A DNA stretch of 39,227 nt from Symbiodinium natans (taxonomy: Eukaryota > Sar > Dinophyceae > Suessiales > Symbiodiniaceae), in NCBI GenBank assembly GCA_905221605.1, contig CAJNDS010002819.1, positions 166,001 to 205,227 on the forward strand, given 5' to 3'. This document shows positions 19,501-28,500 of this stretch, one piece after another. The position numbers and the translations under genes are program-made. The notes under the pieces are model-generated. The model had not been told where the DNA came from and did no database searches. It saw only the letters and a list, made by a program, of their open reading frames with translations. Positions within the stretch are counted from its first letter, which is position 1, and each line of letters opens with the position of its first letter.

Positions 19501-22500
19501 ATGGCCTTTGATGGCCTTTGGGTTGATTAAACAGTAGAGGCCATCCTGACGATCTGCAATGGCCCGTGGGTGCCTTGGCAGAGCTTTCGTCGGTCTTCAA
19601 TGAAAGAGGGCAAGACAATGAAAAGCATCTGGCAATATTTCTGTACGTTCTCAGCCAACGTACCGCCGTCCAAGAGTGATACTCTTGGAAGGGAGGAGCG
19701 GAGTGATGCGGAGTGTGAGCGAGGGCGTGAAGCCCTTGTCAAACCTTGTCCCTGAGAGGTGCTGGCCGTCGACCTAGTTCCAATGCGGAGGAAATGGCCG
19801 AAGCCTTTGTTCGATGCTCTTTGGCCACCTGGCCGCAACAGCACTCCGCGGCACAAAATCCTGTACCGAGGGAGCCTTCCTCACTCCCAGAATTGAAACA
19901 AGATTTTCAAGCCTGTATGATCCTGTATGCACGGGGGGAAGAGTCGGTATGCATCGACTTGAAGAGTAGCAGCTTCTGAGTTTTTCTCTCGGAAATCCCC
20001 AGCATCATCTTGGGGCGAAAGGGAAGGTGTCTCTCAGGAGCTTCCTCGAAAACGAGCTGCACACCTTCTATGGTATGGGCCTCGCTTCCTGGTTGCATCA
20101 GGTCATGGGGAAAAGCAAGAACATCCGTTCAGAAATTGCGGCTGATGGGATCATTATCACGGCAAGCACTCAAGGTCGGAAGTCATCCGCATGAAGCCCT
20201 GCCCACATCTGCCATATCTGCCAAATCGTCACGCTGTGCACGGAGGCTGCTGATGCGGCGCGGCTGGCACTCGAGTTCGACTGCGTGGTCTCTCTGCCGA
20301 GGTTTATCTGGAGGTGCTTGGAGCTTGCGTGTGTGCTTCAACATTAAAACCACGGTGGGGAAGAGACCATCAGGGGCTGGCGCCTGGTAGGGAGGGTTAC
20401 AATGATTGTGTATTCAGTATACAGTATCCCCTGCTCTGCAACCAGCGCACGCTCGCGGCAACGCGAGCTACATTCGGTACAGTATACTGTATACTGAGCG
20501 TGGAACCATCATGGCCGCCCAGGTCCAAGGCATCGACTTCTTGACCGCCTGGCCGAAGCAGATTGTCTTGAAAGGAGACCCCGAGAGCTCAGACGAGTCT
20601 TCCAGATGAGTTCGTGTTGTACGCACAGTAGTTACAGTAGTTGCAAAGCATGGCACAGCCCCCAACTCTGAAGATGAGAAGCCCAACGGGCGCATTCGGG
20701 ACAGCCACCTGTGAAAGGCGCCCGTGAACATCATGTGACGACACACGATACCCCCCAAGTCGCACGCAGGAGGACTGGAGGGCCTCGGAAACAGCCTGCT
20801 GGGGACATCAGTCAAGCAAAGCAAGGCCAGGGTTCCAGGATGTTCCAGTGTCCTTGATTCAATGACCCTTGGCTTGTGCTGCGCGCTTGTAAAAGCCTTG
20901 TTGCAAATGTTGTTCACACGTGAATGGCATTGTGCTTGGCGAGGCCGTCACCCGCTCAAACTGGGACCAGAGGCCACTCTCCGAGCAGCGTCCCGGTTGA
21001 GGCTCTGTTGCCCCTTCTCTCACCCTTTTGGGCCCGGAGTTGACGTCCGAGATTTCCAAGTTCCATGTTCCATCCTTTCGACACCATTATGGCATGTTGG
21101 CCGCCGACCCCCAACCCAGAGCCCGAACACGGCACGTTGAGGTATGTTGAGGTGCAGATATCGATATTTTGGCTGGGAGAAAGTGTTTGTTGCAAGCACA
21201 ACTTCAACAACCTTGAAACGTTGCCAGAGGTGTCGAAGGTGGCTGCGGTTTTCTGCAATAAGCTTACATGAATGTGCTGTCTGAGCAGTTACGAGGAAAG
21301 GCAACGCACATGCCAAACTTCATTTTCAGGCACAGGAGCATGTGTTCGTCCCGTGGCGCCTCCTAGAGCGGCATCCATGTATCAGGGTGTGGTGATGCGT
21401 AGGCAAGTAGCAGAGTAGCAGCCAAGGCAGCTCACCTACTTGGCCGAAGATGCGCAGCTCGGCTGCCAGGTTCCCTCGGAATGCGAGTCATTTGCAGCGG
21501 CTTCGGCTTCGCTGCCGGAGTTCTTGCAAGCTCTTGCCTCACGTTCATTGCCGCATTCTGTCTTCTGTCCTGTACACAGCGCCAAACACTGCGGAGAACT
21601 TGCGCATAACTGAGCATGGTGCCGCGGTTGATGTCCACATTTCCAGAGGCCCTGGCCTCCAGGCCTCGTTCGTAAGCTGTTTGACTACCAACGCTTCCTG
21701 TGCGCTGCTTGCGGCATTGCTCTAAGGTACCTATCCTGGAAGATCATGAAGCACCTAGCTTCCTTGACACCGGCAAGGGAGGCTGGATCAAACATTCCGC
21801 TCAGCATGAGAACGAGATACCGGAACAGCGTTGCCCCATAATAGCTATCGCTTCGGTCTCACTCCTTACTAGGTGTTTGCATGTGGAGAACACCTTGCAG
21901 GAGTGGCTCATCACCATGACGGACATGTACACACATGGTCAGGAGCAGAAGCTTTCAATTCCCGCAAGTCTTGAGAGGTTTCCCTGTCAACGGCGGCACA
22001 ATAGGATACTTTTGCAAGCGAGAACCAGTCGTTCATGGAGCCGAACCGAATGCAAGCAATCCAAGCAATCCAGGAATTCATCCGTCACGGCTTGTACGTC
22101 GAGGATGCCTGCCACGACTGGACACAAGCGATGCACGAGCCGCTTGTCAAGTCGTTTGCTTTTTTTGTCGAAGAGCCGTGGGGCGTACGAGGAGGGAGGG
22201 GTCCCTTTTTCGCCTCGGCGTGAACGAATGGGCGAAGTATTCATCAGGGCTCGTGTACTTTGCAGAGGTATCGTGCTGGCTGTCACACATCCATACGAGG
22301 AGCTCGTTCAACGGTACTGCGTAAATTGCATTAAGACACAGCAGTTGGATGCAGTCGTTGTGTGTTGACCGGCTGGGCCAAAAGCTTGCAGGCTTGCAGG
22401 CTTGGATTCAGAGGTTCAGGGCGGTGCCGAACAAGTGAACCACCATTGAACTTACCACTGAAGTGAACCACGCAGCCCCTCAGAAGAGGAGTGGTTCTAC

Positions 22501-25500
22501 TTCCGAGGGCCTCCTCAAGTGAACCACTGCAGTGAATCACAAGTGACCATCGCTCAGATGGCAGCAGCGGCAAGAGGAGAAGTTGCTCGGCTCGAATTGC
22601 GAAGCAAAGCGAAGCACAGAGAAGCAAAGCTAAGCACGTCAGCTCAAAGGTCAGTTGGCATTCTTTTGGCCCGTTCGGCGTGTCCCGAAATCACGCATGG
22701 CCACAGTCAGAAGGTTCCATGTGCTTCAGATGATTGTCGATCCGCTTGTGAATTGATGTTTTTTGTCCCATACGAGTAAGCGCTGGCCCTGTGGCCCCTA
22801 TAAGGGTGAGAGGTCGGTGGGCTGATGGCCTTCTTTTGATGTGTGTGTGTGTGAGAGATGGTGTCGGCGCACATGGTGTAGGCGTGCGTAGACCCCTTCA
22901 GCAGCGAGTCACCACTGCTTCTACTCAGACGTCAAGCACACGACTTTAACCCCCTCAGTGAAGCCTCCCCAAAGCTCAGGAAGCAGAAGGAGACCGCGAA
23001 GAAGCGCGAGAAGAAGCAGAAAACCGCCTGAGGGAAGCCTTTTTCGATGGCTATCGCAGAGCGGAGTTCTCAAAAAAGGGGTGCGTGTTCGTCTGCTTCG
23101 ATTCGAGTCCGAATGGAGGGGGGGGGGCAAGAGAGGAAGCTCTTGTTTCATTTGTGTGTTTTTTCATACTTCCTGCACACACTTCCACACTCACCCTCCC
23201 TTGCGGGTGATCTTTCTGTGTGCTCTCTCTCCCTGTGGTCTCCTCCGTCGGCTTCCTCCGAGAAGTGCTGTGGTGCATACTGCTTATCATGAGGAGACCC
23301 GTAGTACTCTTAGACTAGAAGGGAGCACACACCCTTAAGAGAATGTCAAAGTTTCTGGTTGCCTCACACAACTGGCACTGTCTTCTGTTTTGCTGCCATG
23401 GTTTGCCGAGCCTGCGAGTCCGCCTGTCTGGGTGCCAGTCTGCCACAGGTCCAGCATGCGGTTCAGCTGGAGGTCAAGCAGGGGCCTTATGCGTGGCTGC
23501 GGCTCAGATGGCCCTGCTCTCCGATTTGCCGAGAAGCAGCTGGATCACGAGGCGGTACCATGCCACCTGCCAACTCCTGAACGACTTCTACTACTCTGCG
23601 ATGCACATGGGTTTGCCAGAGGCCCGCACCAGAAGTCAACAAAAATCAACAAAGCTCAGGGATTCACAAGGGATTTCGTCAGCCTTGCCGAATAGGTGGG
23701 AGAAGAGGGGGATCCGAGACACACAGCCCAAGTTCGAGAGTATGAAGTGCGACCTTCAACCATGATCTCAGTAGAACCTCCGCTCGCAGCTTCGCAGACT
23801 AGGTCTCATAGCTGAAGCATCCAAACTCATCTGTTTCGCGCAGGAGCACGCGCCACCACCGAAGGTGGACGTCTTCCAGGTGGAGGCAGAGTGCTTGGCT
23901 TGCTGAGTCAATGTCCTCACTCATGGAATATGTGGAATGACAGTGGAACGACAGTGGAACGACAGTGGACACAAGAAGAGCTCTGCACACCTGCGACTGA
24001 AAGCGACGCTCCAAGCCTTAAAGAAGCCTTTTTGGATGCCCCCTCCCCCCTTGTTCCGAGGAGCCTGAAGAGCCAGTCGATCCCAAGAAGAAGGCACAAA
24101 CAAAGATATGTGTGTGGGGGGGGGGGGGGGGAGGGGGCAAGGTTGAGGCGTCTTGGGTGCACGTTTGCACTGGCACTGTCGTGAGCATACTTGCCATGCC
24201 GCAAGTAAGGTGGCAATTTCACAAGTCGCTTCCGAGTTTGATTGTTTTCAGGGTGGTTTCAATCGTTTCGGTTCCATTGACAGGATAAGGACAAAAAGAA
24301 GAAGGACAAGGACGAGCCTCAGGAGCACCGGGGGGAGGGATCAACATGGACAAACAGAAGCCTTACGAAGCCTTTTAACATCAGCATGTATTGCCTGTAC
24401 TGCCACGTTTGAAAGAAATGCCTGGGGGCTGAACCTTTGGGAATTCGGGGTGCAGGAGCCTGTCATCAGCCCCGAGGAGAAGGCGGGGAGATGTGAGATG
24501 AAATGAAAGGGTTTGGCTAAGGAAGCTGATAGAAGTTTAGGTAGGACAGTGGTAGGACCCTCTAGGAAAGTTCATGGTTTGACGAACTGAGATGAATCCT
24601 GCCGAAGTCCCCGACGTCTCCCAGATGCTCTCTTCCTCGTTCTTGATAGTAAACCCACCTGCATGTTGAGCTGGGCCGCATCAACTCCTCTTATCTCCTC
24701 TTCACCCCGAATCCCATCTCGAAGAGCTCACTGACATGTAGATCTTAAGGCTTTCTGAGGCTTAAAGTTTAAAGTCTTTCTTCCTTTTCCTGTTGAGAGG
24801 CCGCTGCAAGGCTGTGCCGGTGGGTCCAGGAGGAGCGGCGACCTCAGGCTCTCAATCTCTCGGGGGGGGGGGGGGGGGGGGGGCGGGACCTCGCTGAAGG
24901 GCCGAAAGGCCCGATCACGCGGCTTGCTACAACATGCTACAACAATTCTAGCAGCGTGGAATGGGTTGAAGCATTGTTGGCGATTACGAGGTCGGGCGGC
25001 GGCCACTGGGAGTTTCCCTTTCTTTCTGCTCCAGCCTCAGAAAGCTTGAAGGAGAATGAGGCAAAATATGTACATACATTGCGTATCCAAGAGTTTAGAG
25101 GCATCGGGCGGTCAGGAGCGGTGAAGCGCAGTTTTGGAGCGGCTTTGAGGCTTTGAGGATTATAAAGAATAAAGACGTTGGCATTCTCTCAGCCTTCTAT
25201 CCCTCCAAAGCATGCGGCTGCTTCCACACTCCGGTCCAGCCTCCTTTTCATCTTGCTTCTGTGTTATCCGTTCTCCCTGTGGAGAAGCTTGGGCCAGCAC
25301 CCTTTTGTATGCGGCTGCCAGGACCTGATGGATCAGGCGCAGAAGGCAGTGTGGAAGCCAGGGCCCCAAAAAGTGCGCTTGATTCGACACCGCGCGGGCC
25401 TTCCGTTCTGTTGAGGAAAGGCCCCCTTCATAATCTTTTCAGCTCCTGGACAAGAGGTTGGACGATTTCAAGCCGCCAGCGCTGGAAGCAAGTGCCGCGA

Positions 25501-28500
25501 TCCAAGTCCCAATGGCACCGCCCCAGAGTGAGTTTCGGGGGGGGGGGGGGGGGGGCGGAAGCTTTGGGCACCTTCGCTAACAAAAGCAGGGGCTGTTGCG
25601 CCGGGCACTGGCAATCGAGGTGCCCGAAGAAGAGGAGAAAGAGGATCCCAAGGCGAAAGCCAAGGCAGGGTGACGGAGCAGTGACGGAGTGTGGTGTGGA
25701 AATGGATCTGAGAGCGTCACAGGCCATGGCTCCGCTCTCGCATCCAGTGCTCTCTTGCATCGTTTTCCAGTCCAGGCCAAGGGAAAGGCCAAAGCGAAGG
25801 CCAAGGCGAAGGAGGAGGAGGCACACGTGCGACGAAGTGAAGATCGAGTCACCGCAGTCGTTGGCTTGTTTCTCGTAAATATTTCGGGGAATCTCCGGAA
25901 GCCTTCTCTCGTGAGCTCTGCGGGAACCATTTTGTCAAATGTCCTCCACAGGCCCCGCCACCACCGCCACAACCGGCGCCGCCGCTCTTTGTGGACCTCC
26001 AGCAGGACTTCCAACTCTCGCACTCTCCTGTCTCTTCTCCTACTCTCCTCTCGTATCTCCTCTCTCCTCTCTCCTCCTCCTCCTCCTCCTCCTTTCACAC
26101 TCATCTCTTTTTCTCGTTCTCCTCTTCTCTTTTTTCTCCTTCTCTATGTCTAGTCTTTTTCCTCCTTTCTCCTCCTTTTTTACCTTCTCTTTCGCCCTTC
26201 TTCGGCGAAAGGCCCTGCTCTCGGAGCGTGTGACCTTCGGCCACAGGCGCGAACAGTGGGGCTCCTCCGGGCTGTCCTCGGTCAACGGGGTGTTGCGCCT
26301 GACGGTGTCTGACAGCGTGGGGGGCAGAGTCTCACGCGGAGGCTCACCACCATCCGTGGCTGGGCTCTCCGCCGGCTACAGCAGGCACGGCTTTCCAATG
26401 GTTTTGCAAACGGCTCTTTCTTCAAAAGCGCCTCTGTTGAGGCGGCGAGCTCCACGAAAGCGACCTTTGGGCAGCTCAATGACTGGGTCGTCCTCAGGAG
26501 GCGCTTGAAAACTTGAAAGCATGCGGTTTTGCCTCTAACGGCGATGCCGCATCCCAGCTCCATGAATCGCTAGGCACAAAGACCTCGAGGCCGTGTCCTG
26601 CCTCATCGATGTTGTCAAGGCGCAAAGTTGAGCACAGCAGGGCTGCTACATGAAAACAGATTCGAGTTCGAATTTCAACGTTACAGGCACTTAGGCAGTA
26701 GTTTCGTGCGCCTGTTGAGGGGCTGAGTTTATCGGTGTACAACTCTTGTCGGTTTTGAGAGCCCTGCATGACACCAAAGCCTATAGTTCTGCTTCGAAAT
26801 GCCCACACCACAGCAACGGAATCTCCTTCTCGCTGTTTCCTGCTGCTGCACTCCCAGATGACACGTCAGTTTGCTTGACAGGATCATGTGGAAAGCGAGG
26901 ACTTCATCAAGGCCCAAGCACGCAGACCAAGAGAATATCACATGTCATGATATGAAGAAGGAACTGGACGTGGTACGTGGCAAGCAAAGCAATGTCGCGA
27001 GAGTGGGCGTCCTGCCCCGCAGACGAAGCTGAGCTTGGAGAACGCCCATCTTCATCGGAGGCTAGATTGGGGCATGCCCTCCTGTGAGCCCAAGAATGTC
27101 AATCCAAAGTGGACTCACAGGTGGAGAGACAGTACAGTATCTCAGTATGGTCTTTTCAATTTCGAAGCACGCAACGAGCTCTCTAAGCTCCGAAGCGGAA
27201 GCAGAGGCCGAACTCGCTCCTCCGCGCGCCGAAGCCGCCCCCGGTACCGCCGCCTGTCGAGGCCACGGTGCCTCTTGAATTTGGGACCGAGAGGCCAAAG
27301 TGTTTCAAAGTTTCAAAGTGCTGTTCAGATCCTGGAACAGAGGATAGGAGACCTGGCTGGCTGCCTACTTAGGAAACAGCTTGCAGCCCTTGCAGGGTCT
27401 GTCACCTTTCCGGTGGACCATCGAGCAGCTGCAGGGTCTGATGGAGGCGGCGGTTTCTGGGGAACAAAGGAATTGAACGGCACATTGCGGTGCTTCTTCC
27501 CGGTGCCTCTTCAGCGGCGGCGCCATTGGACGTGCGGACAGCTGTTCGTCTTGTGCAGAGGAGGGGGTGGGGGGTTGTCGCATGTGTGTTTCTATCTGAA
27601 GAAATCTAGTATATGTAGAGGGGTCTTACAGATGCGTGCACACACACACATTTTTATTTAGGCAAGCTTGACTTGTTGTCACACCAGAATATTGTATCTT
27701 CTGTATGGCAGGCCTGCGAGCTATTGAAAACAGATAGCATTGAAGCCGAGCATCAGATGATCGCAAAGTGCCTGACATACTCGGAGCATTTCGCCATGCG
27801 TTGCACGAGCCAATTCAGCTTGCTTGTATATCTGGATCTCGTGGTGATCTCCTCTTTCGAAGGGGACTCGTACTTTTTTTTGGAGGGCCGTCTCCCTGCT
27901 TCCATGAAATTCCATTCGCCAGGCAATCAGCCATGCCTGCCGGGGCGTCTCCGAAACCTGCAGGCAGCTGACCTCGGTTGAACTCGTTTTGCACTTGCGG
28001 ACGTGTTCAAGGTTCATCAAAGGTTCAAGAGGTTCAAAGCGGGGGCTTTCGCAGAGAAAGGGGACCAATGTTGTTAGCCAGTTGGTCCCTCTGGGGGACC
28101 TGGCTTTGCTTTTGTGGAAGGGACCCTTTCTTTTCTTAATGTTCTGGGATTCTGTGGGCGAGTGGCGAGTGGGTTTTTTGTCTAAGTCTACGCTCTGCAC
28201 GCTCGACGAGAACTGCAGCAGAGGTCCCTAAACCCAAAACCCTAAACCAGCAGCTACCGCCCCAAAATAAGGGTTGCTTGTAACACGAGGTTGCGTGAAG
28301 CTCAGATCTCCGTTCGACAGGGGGGGGGGTTCTAACTCGAGGCCAGCGACAGCAGACCTCAGAAGCCCCTCTGCTCTCTTTGACAACAAAACAAAGAGTT
28401 TTTCTGTCTCTTCGTTTGCAACAGATGGCGTTGCAAAGGGGGGTTAAACCCGAAGTTGAAGCGGCTCCAAGCGCAGGATGCTGCCGAGCTACAACTTCCT

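Noticed and set aside
21700-22368. 222-codon plus-strand ORF taken as one gene
   Set aside because: It crosses several probable intron segments; the protein-like parts change frame and are better explained as separate short exons.
25577-26508. Long ORFs over the CT-rich tract
   Set aside because: Low-complexity Ser/Leu/Phe or Arg/Glu residues; the real exons here are short and in phase.
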